A DNA stretch of 64,000 nucleotides from an uncultured bacterium (GTDB lineage Bacteria > Bacteroidota > Bacteroidia > Bacteroidales > Bacteroidaceae). The stretch spans positions 1-64,000 of the forward strand of contig CAJMSE010000008.1 of NCBI GenBank assembly GCA_905216025.1. Direction: 5' to 3'. The position numbers and the translations under genes were made by a program. Below, piece after piece: positions 27,001 to 35,605 of the stretch (positions are counted from its first letter, which is position 1; the number at the start of each line of letters is the position of its first letter). The notes under the pieces were generated by a model that was not told the origin of the DNA, made no database searches, and worked only from the letters and a program-made list of their open reading frames with translations.

Positions 27001-28670
27001 TGCGTGTTGTTCAATATCGGGTGAGGGAGGCGCACCATCTTGCAGTTTGACTCGTCTGGGTTGAGGATTCCCGACCCCACGCGGCCGATATACTCGGTCA
27101 GCGACATGACGAGATTCTCGCGAATGGAGTCGATGGCGGGGTTTGTCACCTGGGCAAACTGCTGTCGGAAGTAGTTGAACAGCAGCTGCGGGCGGTCGCT
27201 GAGCACGGCCAGCGGCGTGTCGTTGCCCATGGCCGCGGTAGGTTCCTGCCCGTTGACGCACATCGGGATGATGGTGCTGTCGATATCTTCGGCACCGTAG
27301 CCGAACATCAGCTCGTGCGCCATGAGGTTGTCCACGGCGTTGCTCACCTTGCGGCCGCTCTTCAGTTTCTCAAGCTGTATGCGGTTGGTAGACAGCCACG
27401 AGCGGTAAGGATGCTCGGCGGCAAGGCGCTCCTTTATCTCGCCGTCGTAGTAGATGCGGCCCTCCTGCGTGTCGATGAGCAGTATCTTGCCAGGCTGCAG
27501 GCGGCCTTTCTCGGCCACCTCGGAGGGGTCGAAGTCCATCACGCCCACCTCTGAGGCCACCACCATCATGTCGTTGCGGGTGATGGTGTAGCGGGCGGGA
27601 CGCAGACCGTTGCGGTCGAGCATGCCGCCGGCATAGCGTCCGTCGCTGAAGAGGAGCGCCGCCGGACCGTCCCAGGGCTCCATCAGTATGGAGTGGTACT
27701 CGAAAAACGCCTTCAGGTCTTCCGAGATGGGGTTCTTGTCGTTGAAGCTCTCGGGCACCATCACGCTCATGGCGTGGGGCAGCGAGAGGCCGCTCATCAC
27801 GAAAAACTCGAGCACGTTGTCGAGGCTGGCCGAGTCGCTCATGTCAGGCTGCACTATGGGCGATATGTTGCGGAGGTCGCCCAGGGCCTCCGAGGCGAGC
27901 ACGCTCTCGCGCGCCTGCATCCACCCGCGGTTGCCGCGGATGGTGTTTATCTCGCCGTTGTGGGCCAGCAGGCGGAAGGGCTGGGCGAGGCTCCATGTGG
28001 GGAATGTGTTGGTTGAGAAGCGTGAGTGCACCAGTGCGAGGCCACTCGTGAAGTAATTGTTGGTCAGGTCGGGGAAATACTGCCTCACCTGCATGCTCGA
28101 CAGCATTCCCTTGTATACGATGTTGCGGCTCGACAGCGAGCACACGTAGAAGTCCTTGTCGTGCACGCGGCGCTCTATGCGCTTGCGTATTATATATAAT
28201 GTGCGGTCGAAGACGGGCACCTTGTCGTCGGTGACGCCCGTGACGAAGACCTGACGGATGGCCGGCTCGCTCGCAAGTGCCGACCGGCCGAGACACTCGG
28301 GGTTGGTGGGCACCGTGCGCAGGTGCATCAGTTGCAGTCCCTCGCGCTCTATCTCCTCGATCATCACCGAGAGTATCTTCTGCTGCTCGGCCTCATCCTT
28401 GGGCAGGAACACGAGCCCCGTGCCATACTTGCCCTTCTCGGGGACGGGGATACCCTGAAGCAATATGAACTCGTGGGGTATCTGGAGCATGATGCCCGCG
28501 CCGTCGCCGGTCTTGTTGTCGGCACCCTCGGCACCGCGGTGCCGCATGTTCTCAAGCACCCGCAGGGCGTTGTCCACCAGTTCATGGCTTTTGTTTCCGT
28601 GGATGTTCACCACCATGCCGACGCCACACGCATCGTGTTCGAGGTCGGCTCTATACAATCCGTTTACCAT
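24081..28670 (-). CDS. gltB: Glutamate synthase large subunit with two in-frame palindromic insertions
   Basis: 1529 residues from the Met at 28670, chosen because it puts the class-II amidotransferase Cys at residue 15 ('HDACGVGMV') after the short propeptide usual for GltB; upstream in-frame Mets reach 28811. Domains in order are the glutamine amidotransferase (to ~430), the central domain, the FMN/synthase domain with 'GAEGGTGASPASSMRFAGI' and the 3Fe-4S motif 'CVMMRKCNQNTCPMG', and the C-terminal beta-helix ('GGRIAILPP', 'GATGGELYVNGK'). Two foreign-looking stretches, each 'APLNPPKGG..' to '..GGTxGG', lie at residues ~768-795 and ~1194-1222, in inter-domain loops, and account for the extra length over ordinary GltB. 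The frame is intact. It makes two glutamates from glutamine and 2-oxoglutarate with GltD. Confidence 0.95.
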   Translation of the reverse strand: MVNGLYRADLEHDACGVGMVVNIHGNKSHELVDNALRVLENMRHRGAEGADNKTGDGAGIMLQIPHEFILLQGIPVPEKGKYGTGLVFLPKDEAEQQKILSVMIEEIEREGLQLMHLRTVPTNPECLGRSALASEPAIRQVFVTGVTDDKVPVFDRTLYIIRKRIERRVHDKDFYVCSLSSRNIVYKGMLSSMQVRQYFPDLTNNYFTSGLALVHSRFSTNTFPTWSLAQPFRLLAHNGEINTIRGNRGWMQARESVLASEALGDLRNISPIVQPDMSDSASLDNVLEFFVMSGLSLPHAMSVMVPESFNDKNPISEDLKAFFEYHSILMEPWDGPAALLFSDGRYAGGMLDRNGLRPARYTITRNDMMVVASEVGVMDFDPSEVAEKGRLQPGKILLIDTQEGRIYYDGEIKERLAAEHPYRSWLSTNRIQLEKLKSGRKVSNAVDNLMAHELMFGYGAEDIDSTIIPMCVNGQEPTAAMGNDTPLAVLSDRPQLLFNYFRQQFAQVTNPAIDSIRENLVMSLTEYIGRVGSGILNPDESNCKMVRLPHPILNNTQLDILCNIRYKGFNTVKLPILFECAKGADGLRDALDALCKEAERSVDDGYNYIILTDRDIDREHAAIPSLLAVSAVHHYLISVGKRVQTALIVESGEIRETMHAALLLGYGASALCPYMTFAILDDLVRRGKIQENYETAEANYIKAVKKALLKIMAKMGISTIRSYRGAKIFESIGLSESLLKTYFGTETSTIGGIGLEKIAGDAIARVKGAPLNPPKGGTPVDSVTSSIPPSGGTGGHFLPNHGQFHWRRDGIRHAWNPETIATLQLATRTGSYKKYKEFARLVDEKDKPIFIRDFFGFRRNPIDIDKVEPAEAIMKHFVVGAMSFGALSKEAHEAIALAMNKIGGRSNTGEGGEDSGRFTATVDGISLSSKTKQVASGRFGVTTEYLVNAEEIQIKVAQGAKPGEGGQLPGFKVDEVIARTRHSIPGISLISPPPHHDIYSIEDLAQLIFDLKNVNPTAAVSVKLVAESGVGTIAAGVAKAKADLIVISGAEGGTGASPASSMRFAGISPEIGLSETQQTLVLNGLRGQVRLQVDGQLKTGRDVILMALLGAEEFSFGTLALIVLGCVMMRKCNQNTCPMGVATQNPELRKHFMGRYEYLVNYFTFLAQEVREYLAEMGYTRLEDIVGRTELVVEAPLNPPKGGRPAGGSLTTSSPLGGTEGGRCSLDFSRLLHRVGGGNALHHVADIPAELGDVLDRRIIHSAQRAIDEQEEVNLDYAIKNTDRAAGVMLSGLIAKRYGAAGLPENTVNVKFKGSAGQSFGAFLVSGVSFKLEGEANDYFGKGLSGGRIAILPPVRSNFPAEDNIIAGNTGLYGATGGELYVNGKVGERFGVRNSGAIAVIEGAGDHCCEYMTGGRVVVLGETGRNFAAGMSGGVAYVWDKNHDFDYFCNMDMVEINLVEDSSYRKELHELIRQHYLYTGSKLARTMLDDWNRYVGDFIQVVPIEYKRVLQEEQMNKLRQKIADVQRDY
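25004..25089. repeat. Palindromic element inside gltB (copy 1)
   Basis: Bases 25004-25030 and 25063-25089 are 27-bp inverted repeats with one mismatch, around a 32-bp centre. The element is read through by gltB as a Pro/Gly-rich loop between the FMN domain and the beta-helix. The arm, with 'CCCCCCAAGGGGGG', is the same family as the intergenic GGCCCCTC..CCCCAAAGGGGAG repeats. Confidence 0.85.
26285..26367. repeat. Palindromic element inside gltB (copy 2)
   Basis: A GGCCCCCC..CCCCGAAGGGGGG arm (26285-26310) and its inverted partner (about 26341-26367) flank a 30-bp centre. It is translated in the same orientation and frame as copy 1 ('APLNPPKGGTP...GGTGG') and falls just before the block 'HGQFHWRRDGIRHAWNPE' that precedes the FMN domain. 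Confidence 0.85.
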
Positions 28671-28724
28671 ATATTTGGTTGCATTTAGTTTGCGTAAATT
28701 CATTATTGACTTACAATCTGCTTG

Positions 28725-28732
28725 CAAAATTA
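28725..28732 (-). promoter_or_regulatory. -7 box upstream of gltB
   Basis: TAATTTTG on the minus strand, 55 bp before the chosen gltB start. A transcript beginning here would exclude the longer upstream starts, supporting Met at 28670 (or MNLRKL at about 28703). Confidence 0.5.
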
Positions 28733-28997
28733 ATAAAATAGCTTTCAAAATGACAGACAACCGATACTCTAAAAATCTACTTTCAGTGCCCGATTTACAA
28801 TCCGAAAGCATTTTATTAGAATGCCGTTACAATCCGAAAGAAAATCACGCCATTTACGCCTACAGTGTAAGCAGCGGCCGGAAAGACAGAATTTTTCTGC
28901 CCGTCTGCTCCCCTCTCCTCCCCTTTGGGGAGGCCGGGAGGGGCTTTTGTCAAGCGAAACAATACCCGTTGATTTTCAACTGAGAGTTCCTTGGTTT

Positions 28998-29107
28998 GTT
29001 ACCTGCCACGGGTAACAATGTTACGTGCCGCAGGTGACGATGTTACGTGCCACGGGTAACGGTGTTACGTGCCGCAGGTGACGATGTTACGTGCGGCACG
29101 TAACAAC
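28998..29107. repeat. 22-bp tandem array, five units
   Basis: Exactly five 22-bp units, for example GTTACGTGCCGCAGGTGAC plus GAT; units 2 and 4 are identical. Each unit is an imperfect palindrome with GTTAC and GTAAC/GTGAC ends. Its length (110 bp) matches the arrays at 6979 and 55115. Confidence 0.88.
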
Positions 29108-29160
29108 GCGATACACCCAAAAGCCGGAATCCGCGGGCTGCCGGAAGGCCGCAGAGGGAC

Positions 29161-30531
29161 TTATCTATGGTCTTCGTACTCGGCAATCTCGCGCTCGCCG
29201 AAGTGGGCAAGGGCATAGCGCTCGTCGTGCTGACTGATGTCGAGCCCCACGCGCTCGCTCGCTGCCGACACACGCATGGGTATCATTCGGTCTATCAGCC
29301 AGTAGCCTGCATAGCTGACGGCGAAGGTGTAGACGATGACGATGGCCACGGCGAGGATATGGTAGAGGAAGACGACGAAGCCGTCCCAGGTGCCTGCCAT
29401 GAAACCCTCCCGGATGAAGATACCCGTCAGCACCGTGCCGAAGATACCGCCCGTGCCGTGCGTGGGGAATACGTCGAGGGCATCGTCGATGCCCGTATGG
29501 CTGCGCCAGTAGACGGCGACGTTGCATATTATAGTGATGACGAAGGAGATGAAGATGCTCTGCCCCACGGTGACGTAGCCCGCAGAGGGCGTGATGGCGA
29601 CGAGGCCGACCACGCAGCCGACAGCCGCACCCATGGCCGAGGGCTTGCGGCCGCGCAGGCAGTCGAAGAATATCCACGTCATCATGGCCGTCGCACTGGC
29701 GGTGTTGGTGTTGAGGAACGCCTTGACGGCCATGCCGTCGGCATGCAGCGAGCTTCCGGCATTGAAACCGAACCAGCCCAGCCAGAGCATGGCCGCACCG
29801 AGGAGCACGAACGGTATGTTGGCCGGCTCGGAACGGCGGGTCGACGGCCGACGCCGGCCGAGAAAGAGCGCACCGGCAAGGGCGGCCACGCCTGACGACG
29901 CATGCACGACGATGCCTCCGGCAAAGTCTACCACGCCCCAGCGCAGGAAGAGTCCGTCGGGATGCCACGTCATGTGGGCCAGCGGGCAGTATATGGCCAC
30001 GAAGAAGAATATCATGAAGAACATGTAGGCCGAGAAGCGGACGCGCTCGGCGAACGAGCCGGTGATGAGCGAGGGGGTGATGATGGCAAACTTCATCTGG
30101 AACAGAGCGTAGAGGGCCAGCGGGATGGTGGCGCCGCCGAGAATCTTGCCCGTGGGCGTGGTGTAGACGCCGGCACCGACGCCGTCGAACATGAGGAACG
30201 TCAGCGGATTGCCTATCACTCCGCCAATGTCGTCGCCGAAAGCGAGACTGAAACCGAACGTGACCCACAGCACACTGATGAGTCCCATGGCGATGAAACT
30301 CTGCAGCATGGTCGATATGACGTTCTTCGCGCCCACCATTCCGCCATAGAAGAACGACAGGCCGGGCGTCATCATGAGCACGAATATCGTGGCGGTGATG
30401 AGCCATGCCACATCGGCGGAGTCGATTTGGGATAAGTCACACACGAAAGAGGGCTCTTCCGCGAACAGGCCCGCAACGGCGGCTACCACCATTGCGGACA
30501 TCATCAGCATCCATCTTTTCTTTACTTTCAT
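29161..30531 (-). CDS. amtB: Ammonium transporter
   Basis: 456 residues. A cleavable-looking N-terminal segment ('LMMSAMVVAAVAGLFA') precedes about eleven membrane helices. 'MMTPGLSFFYGGMVGAKNVIS' is the Amt signature, 'DFAGGIVVHASSGVAAL' carries the pore His region, and 'DVFPTHGTGGIFGTVLTGIF' the second conserved His. It moves ammonium into the cell for GltBD and GlnN. No adjacent PII (glnB/glnK) gene is seen, which is unusual for amtB. The promoter at 30567-30597 is canonical. Confidence 0.95.
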   Translation of the reverse strand: MKVKKRWMLMMSAMVVAAVAGLFAEEPSFVCDLSQIDSADVAWLITATIFVLMMTPGLSFFYGGMVGAKNVISTMLQSFIAMGLISVLWVTFGFSLAFGDDIGGVIGNPLTFLMFDGVGAGVYTTPTGKILGGATIPLALYALFQMKFAIITPSLITGSFAERVRFSAYMFFMIFFFVAIYCPLAHMTWHPDGLFLRWGVVDFAGGIVVHASSGVAALAGALFLGRRRPSTRRSEPANIPFVLLGAAMLWLGWFGFNAGSSLHADGMAVKAFLNTNTASATAMMTWIFFDCLRGRKPSAMGAAVGCVVGLVAITPSAGYVTVGQSIFISFVITIICNVAVYWRSHTGIDDALDVFPTHGTGGIFGTVLTGIFIREGFMAGTWDGFVVFLYHILAVAIVIVYTFAVSYAGYWLIDRMIPMRVSAASERVGLDISQHDERYALAHFGEREIAEYEDHR

Positions 30532-30566
30532 TTTATATTGCGTTTGTGTCGTTAACCTTCCGGCTG

Positions 30567-30597
30567 CAAAATTACGACAATTTGCCTTTCCGACAAA
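30567..30597 (-). promoter_or_regulatory. Canonical -33/-7 promoter of amtB
   Basis: On the minus strand TTTG (30594-30597) and TAATTTTG (30567-30574) are 19 bp apart, the Bacteroidetes consensus spacing, about 36 bp upstream of the amtB start. Confidence 0.75.
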
Positions 30598-30774
30598 CCG
30601 GAACGGAGCATTATGTCATTTGTTTTAAGAGTTCTATATCAAACCGTCAAACCACACATAATATTACTATCAAACTGTAATCTTTAAACAGCCGTTTGCT
30701 TACAATTTAATATTTTATCTCTAAAAGTAGATGAAAACGCAACGGAAAAGACAGGCTTTTATGACAAATCGTTG

Positions 30775-30782
30775 TAACTTTG
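30775..30782 (+). promoter_or_regulatory. -7 box upstream of dapF
   Basis: TAACTTTG matches TAnnTTTG and is 49 bp before the dapF start; no clear TTTG at 19 bp. The segment 30620-30770 between the amtB promoter and this box holds nothing else I recognise. Confidence 0.55.
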
Positions 30783-30831
30783 CAACACGAACAACAAACA
30801 ACGGCTTCACGGCCGGCAAAAGAAAAAGAAT

Positions 30832-31698
30832 ATGGCAGAGACTATCAGATTCACCAAGATGCACGGAGCAGGCAACGACTATATATATGTAGACACATCT
30901 TTATATAATATAGACGACCCGGCCGGAGCAGCAGTGAGATGGAGCGCCCCGCACACGGGGATAGGAAGCGACGGCCTCGTGCTGATAAGCAGGGCCGGGA
31001 TTCCCGAGGCCGACTTTGCCATGAGGATATTCAACGCCGACGGTTCGGAGGCCAGGATGTGCGGCAACGCATCGCGCTGCATAGGAAAATATGTCTACGA
31101 CAAGGGCCTCACCGACAAGAAGGAGATCCGCCTGCTGACGCTCTCGGGCATAAAGACGCTCCGCCTGCACACCGCGGCGGACAACACGGTGGACAGCGTC
31201 ACGGTGGACATGCTGCGGCCGGAACTGAGCAACAGGGCCCAGGTGAGCAACGGGACGGGCAGCCTGCGCGAGGCCACGCTGACGGCCGGAGGCTGCGGAC
31301 ACACCGGCACGTTCGTCTCGATGGGCAATCCCCACTTCGTAATATTCACGGATAACATAGATGCCACAGACGTCGCCCGCTGCGGGGCGGCGCTCGAGCA
31401 CCATCCCATCTTCCCCGAGCGGTGTAACATCGAGTTCGCCGAGGTGCGGCCCGACGGAAACATCCGCACGAGGGTTTGGGAACGGGGCAGCGGCATCACC
31501 ATGGCATGCGGCACGGGAGCCTGCGCCACAGCCGTGGCGGCGGCACTCACAGGACGCGCCGGACGACGCAGCAACATCGTGATGGACGGCGGCACGCTGT
31601 CGATAGAATGGAACGAAGCCGACGGGCATGTCTACATGACAGGGCCGGCGGCTTTTGTCTTTGAAGGGAGTATTGAAATGAAGGATTCATTTCAATAA
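30832..31698 (+). CDS. dapF: Diaminopimelate epimerase
   Basis: 288 residues converting LL- to meso-diaminopimelate for lysine and peptidoglycan. The two catalytic cysteines lie in 'ARMCGNASRCIGKYVYD' and 'ITMACGTGACATAVAAAL'; 'FTKMHGAGNDYIYVDT' is the N-terminal signature. It precedes dapL, whose product supplies its substrate. A palindromic repeat (31734-31764) separates the two genes. Confidence 0.97.
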   Translation: MAETIRFTKMHGAGNDYIYVDTSLYNIDDPAGAAVRWSAPHTGIGSDGLVLISRAGIPEADFAMRIFNADGSEARMCGNASRCIGKYVYDKGLTDKKEIRLLTLSGIKTLRLHTAADNTVDSVTVDMLRPELSNRAQVSNGTGSLREATLTAGGCGHTGTFVSMGNPHFVIFTDNIDATDVARCGAALEHHPIFPERCNIEFAEVRPDGNIRTRVWERGSGITMACGTGACATAVAAALTGRAGRRSNIVMDGGTLSIEWNEADGHVYMTGPAAFVFEGSIEMKDSFQ

Positions 31699-31764
31699 AT
31701 TAGGAATTATGAATTATAAATTATGACTGAAGGCCCCTCCCCTTGGGGAGGCCGGGAGGGGCTC
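31697..31764. repeat. AT-rich repeat plus palindromic GC element between dapF and dapL
   Basis: 31697-31727 has the 'AATTATAAATTATGA' type repeat. 31734-31764 is a CCCCTCCCCTTGGGGAGG element with a GGGAGGGGC tail. Either could attenuate or process the dapF-dapL message. Confidence 0.7.
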
Positions 31765-31783
31765 CTCTTAAAAACAATATATT

Positions 31784-33013
31784 ATGGCTTTAGTAAACGA
31801 ACACTTCCTCAAACTGCCGGACAACTACCTGTTCGCAGACATCGCCAAGAAGGTGAACGCCTTTAAAGTGTCGCACCCGGGGGCCGACGTGATAAGCCTC
31901 GGCATCGGCGACGTGACAAGACCGCTGTGCCCCGCCGTGACGGAGGCCATGCACAAGGCCGTCGACGAGATGGGCAGCGCTGCCGGATTCCACGGATACG
32001 GACCGGAGCAGGGATATGCCTTCCTGCGCGAGGCCATCGTGAAGAACGACTACCTGCCCAGGGGAATACACCTCGACCCGAACGAGATATTCGTCAACGA
32101 CGGAGCGAAGAGCGACACGGGAAACATACAGGAACTCGTCAGATGGGACAACAGCATCGGCGTGACAGACCCTATCTACCCGGTATACATAGACTCGAAC
32201 GTGATGATCGGACGGGCAGGCACGGTGCAGGACGGCAAGTGGAGCAACGTGATATACATGCCGTGCACGGCTGAAAACAACTTCGTGCCGCAGATTCCGG
32301 ACCGCCGCGTAGACATCATCTACCTGTGCTACCCTAACAACCCGACGGGCACGGTGATATCGAAGGAAGAGCTGCGCAAATGGGTGAACTACGCACTGAA
32401 GAACGACACGCTCATCTTCTACGACGCAGCATACGAGGCCTACATACAGGACGACGACATTCCGCACTCCATATACGAGATAAAAGGTGCCCGGAAGGTG
32501 GCCATCGAGTTCCGCAGCTACTCGAAGACGGCGGGATTCACAGGCATCAGATGCGGATATACGGTAGTGCCGAAAGACCTGACGGCCGGCACGATAGACG
32601 GCCGCAAGCGCATATCGCTGCACCAGCTGTGGTATCGCCGCCAGTGCACGAAATTCAACGGCACGAGCTACGTCAGCCAGCGGGCGGCCGAAGCCACCTA
32701 CTCGCCCGAGGGAAAGGAGCAGGTGAAAGAGACCATCGGATACTACATGACGAACGCCCGCATAATGCTCGAGACACTCACCGGCCTCGGCCTCGAGGTC
32801 TACGGCGGCCGCAACGCGCCCTACCTGTGGGTGAAGACTCCGAACGGAGAGGGCAGCTGGCGCTTCTTCGAGCAGATGCTCTACAACGCCCACGTGGTGT
32901 GCACGCCGGGAGTGGGCTTCGGCCCGAGCGGCGAGGGCTACGTAAGGCTCACCGCCTTCGGCGAAAGAAGCGACTGCGAACGGGCGATGGAAAGAATGAT
33001 TCATCAATTATAA
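31784..33013 (+). CDS. dapL: LL-diaminopimelate aminotransferase
   Basis: 409 residues, a class I/II PLP aminotransferase that makes LL-DAP directly from tetrahydrodipicolinate and glutamate. 'LPDNYLFADIAKKVNAF' and 'ISLGIGDVTRPLCP' are DapL signatures; the PLP Lys is in 'EFRSYSKTAGFTGIRCGY'; the cofactor Asn is in 'CYPNNPTGTV'. It uses glutamate made by the neighbouring GOGAT enzymes. The C-terminus is normal. AT-rich and 'CTCCCAT' repeats fill 33010-33135 before glnN. Confidence 0.96.
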   Translation: MALVNEHFLKLPDNYLFADIAKKVNAFKVSHPGADVISLGIGDVTRPLCPAVTEAMHKAVDEMGSAAGFHGYGPEQGYAFLREAIVKNDYLPRGIHLDPNEIFVNDGAKSDTGNIQELVRWDNSIGVTDPIYPVYIDSNVMIGRAGTVQDGKWSNVIYMPCTAENNFVPQIPDRRVDIIYLCYPNNPTGTVISKEELRKWVNYALKNDTLIFYDAAYEAYIQDDDIPHSIYEIKGARKVAIEFRSYSKTAGFTGIRCGYTVVPKDLTAGTIDGRKRISLHQLWYRRQCTKFNGTSYVSQRAAEATYSPEGKEQVKETIGYYMTNARIMLETLTGLGLEVYGGRNAPYLWVKTPNGEGSWRFFEQMLYNAHVVCTPGVGFGPSGEGYVRLTAFGERSDCERAMERMIHQL

Positions 33014-33147
33014 ATTAGAAATTAGAAATTATAAAGAAAGGAGTCAGGACGAGAAGAGGGAAAAATCCGATAGCATATAATGTGGCATCAGTCCCATTAT
33101 TCCCATCTCTCCCATTCCTCCCATCACTCCCATAAAACCATAAAACA
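33009..33147. repeat. Short dispersed repeats ahead of glnN
   Basis: 33009-33037 is an 'AATTATAAATTAGAAATTAG' repeat and 33094-33134 a run of 'TCCCATCTCTCCCAT' units that recurs at about 41675-41698, 47470-47516 and 62075-62113. I see no clear TAnnTTTG promoter here. Confidence 0.65.
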
Positions 33148-35337
33148 ATGACAAACTTAAGATTTCAGGTTGTAGCCGAGGCGTTCAAGAAGAAGCCTCT
33201 GGATGTCAAGTGCCCGTCTGAGAGGCCTTGCGAGTATTTCGGCAAGAACGTCTTTAACCGCGAGAAGATGTACAAGTATCTGCCGAAGGATGTCTACGAG
33301 AAGCTCATCGACGTCATCGACAACGGCACGCGCCTCGACCGCTCGATAGCCGATGCCGTGGCAGCAGGAATCAAGCAGTGGGCCTCGGAGAACGGGGTTA
33401 CCCACTACACGCACTGGTTCCAGCCGCTCACCGAGGGTACGGCAGAGAAGCACGACTCGTTCATCGAGCACGACTACAAGGGCGGCATGGTAGAGGAGTT
33501 CAGCGGAAAGCTGCTCGTGCAGCAGGAGCCGGACGCCAGCTCGTTCCCCAGCGGCGGCATCAGAAACACGTTCGAGGCCCGCGGATATTCCGCATGGGAT
33601 CCCACATCGCCTGTCTTCATCATGGACGACACGCTCTGCATACCGACAATCTTCATATCATACACCGGCGAGGCACTCGACTATAAGGCTCCGCTGCTGC
33701 GCACGCTGCACGCCGTGAACATCGCCGCGACGGACGTCTGCCACTATTTCTACCCCGAAGTGAAGAAGGTGCAGGCGAACCTCGGATGGGAACAGGAGTA
33801 TTTCCTCGTAGACGAGGGACTCTACTCGGCACGCCCCGACCTTCTCCTGACGGGCCGCACGCTCATGGGACACGACTCGGCAAAGAACCAGCAGATGGAC
33901 GATCACTACTTCGGAACAATCCCCGACCGCGTGCAGGCGTTCATGAAAGACCTTGAGATACAGGCTCTCGAACTGGGCATCCCCTGCAAGACACGCCACA
34001 ACGAGGTGGCCCCTAACCAGTTTGAGCTGGCTCCGATATACGAGGAGTGCAACCTCGCCGTAGACCATAACATGCTGCTGATGTCGCTGATGAAGCGCGT
34101 GGCACGCAAGCACGGCTTCCGCGTGCTGCTCCACGAGAAGCCCTTTGCCGGCATCAACGGCTCGGGAAAGCACAACAACTGGAGCCTCTCGACGGATACG
34201 GGCGTGCTGCTGCACGGTCCGGGAAAGACGCCGATGGACAACCTGCGCTTCGCCGTGTTCATCGTGGAGACACTCATGGGCGTATACCGCCACAACGGAC
34301 TGCTCAAGGCGAGCATCATGAGCGCCACGAACGCGCACCGGCTGGGCGCCAACGAGGCACCGCCCGCCATCATATCGTCGTTCCTCGGCAGCCAGCTGAG
34401 CGAACTGCTCGACCATATAGAGAAGTCGGACAAGGACGACCTCTTCGCCGTGACGGGCAAGCAGGGACTGAAGCTCGACATCCCGGAGATTCCCGAGCTG
34501 CTCATCGACAACACCGACCGCAACCGCACGTCGCCCTTCGCCTTCACCGGAAACCGCTTCGAATTCCGTGCCGTGGGCTCCGAGGCTAACTGCGCATCGG
34601 CCATGATTGCCCTCAACTCGGCAGTGGCGGAGGCTCTCGTCAGCTTCAAGAAGCGCGTGGACGCACTCATCGCCAAGGGCGAGGACAAGACGAGCGCCAT
34701 CATCGACGTCATCCGCGAAGACATAAAGACGTGCAAGCCGGTACGCTTCGACGGCAACGGATACAGCGACGAGTGGGTAGAGGAGGCCATGCGCCGCGGT
34801 CTCGACTGCGAGAAGAGCTGCCCGGTGATTTTCGAGCGCTACCTCGACGAAGACAGCATCAGCATGTTCGAGAGCCTGAACGTCATGTCGCGCAAGGAGC
34901 TGGAGGCACGCAACGAGGTGAAATGGGAGACGTATACGAAGAAGATACAGATCGAGGCGCGCGTGATGGGCGACCTGTCAATGAACCATATCATCCCCGT
35001 GGCCACGCACTACCAGAGCCAGCTGATAAAGAACGTGCAGAACATGCGCGGCATCTTCGACACCGAAAAGGCCGACAAGCTGAGCGCACGCAACATAAAA
35101 CTGATTGAAGAGATTGCCGACCGCACGGCGACGATAGAACGCGGAGTGGAAGAACTGGTGCAGGCACGCAAAGTGGCAAACCGCATCGACGACGAGCACG
35201 CCAAGGCAATAGCATACCACGACACCGTGGCACCGAAGCTGGAGGAAATCCGCTATCAGATAGACAAGCTCGAACTGATTGTCGAAGACGACCTCTGGAC
35301 GCTGCCGAAATATCGCGAACTGCTGTTCATAAGATAA
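33148..35337 (+). CDS. glnN: Type III glutamine synthetase
   Basis: 729 residues, the length of GSIII (about 700-730) rather than GSI (about 470). It joins ammonia to glutamate using ATP. 'RPCEYFGKNVFNREKMYKYL' is the GSIII N-terminal signature; 'NLGWEQEYFLVD' holds metal-binding Glu; 'GINGSGKHNNWSLST' holds the catalytic region; 'RNRTSPFAFTGNRFEFRAVGS' is the ATP-binding loop. Together with amtB and gltBD it makes a full ammonium-uptake and GS-GOGAT set. Confidence 0.96.
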   Translation: MTNLRFQVVAEAFKKKPLDVKCPSERPCEYFGKNVFNREKMYKYLPKDVYEKLIDVIDNGTRLDRSIADAVAAGIKQWASENGVTHYTHWFQPLTEGTAEKHDSFIEHDYKGGMVEEFSGKLLVQQEPDASSFPSGGIRNTFEARGYSAWDPTSPVFIMDDTLCIPTIFISYTGEALDYKAPLLRTLHAVNIAATDVCHYFYPEVKKVQANLGWEQEYFLVDEGLYSARPDLLLTGRTLMGHDSAKNQQMDDHYFGTIPDRVQAFMKDLEIQALELGIPCKTRHNEVAPNQFELAPIYEECNLAVDHNMLLMSLMKRVARKHGFRVLLHEKPFAGINGSGKHNNWSLSTDTGVLLHGPGKTPMDNLRFAVFIVETLMGVYRHNGLLKASIMSATNAHRLGANEAPPAIISSFLGSQLSELLDHIEKSDKDDLFAVTGKQGLKLDIPEIPELLIDNTDRNRTSPFAFTGNRFEFRAVGSEANCASAMIALNSAVAEALVSFKKRVDALIAKGEDKTSAIIDVIREDIKTCKPVRFDGNGYSDEWVEEAMRRGLDCEKSCPVIFERYLDEDSISMFESLNVMSRKELEARNEVKWETYTKKIQIEARVMGDLSMNHIIPVATHYQSQLIKNVQNMRGIFDTEKADKLSARNIKLIEEIADRTATIERGVEELVQARKVANRIDDEHAKAIAYHDTVAPKLEEIRYQIDKLELIVEDDLWTLPKYRELLFIR

Positions 35338-35338
35338 T

Positions 35339-35605
35339 GAAGAGTGAAGAATGAAGAATGAAGAGTGAAGAATGAAGAATGAAGAGTGAAGAGTGAAGAA
35401 TAGGCTGGCGCATAGACAATGCGTGGTTCGGTCATGTTCCGTCACGGATTCTGCGCCCTGCTTTCTATGTTACAAACCAAGCGAAATCGGGCCAGAGTCT
35501 CGTCTTTGGCCGCAGCCCGTAAGGGCTATGCAGTCAACAAGGTTAGGGTTGCATCTACCGCGTCAGCATATTCTTCATTCTTCACTCTTCATTCTTCATT
35601 TAGAT
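35339..35605. repeat. Second copy of the composite GAAGAAT/CGGCCAAAGACGAG element
   Basis: 35339-35400 is a GAAGAATGAAGAGT tract and 35571-35603 its inverted counterpart. The 43-bp motif lies between them in reverse orientation (35489-35528). The stretch from the motif towards the right-hand tract is recognisably homologous to 23903-23996 in reverse. It begins 2 bp after the glnN stop, so it may supply the mRNA end. The stretch 35606-35792 holds nothing I can name. Confidence 0.75.

Larger units (their letters stand above)
28671..29160. repeat. Spacer between amtB and gltB with repeats
   Basis: Beyond the gltB -7 box it holds a palindromic CCTCCCCTTTGGGGAGG element at 28916-28945 and a 22-bp array at 28998-29107. 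No gene is seen. Confidence 0.7.

Noticed and set aside
24081..28670. Frameshifted or pseudogenised gltB because of the insertions
   Set aside because: The frame stays open through both elements and all cofactor and catalytic motifs are present on both sides.
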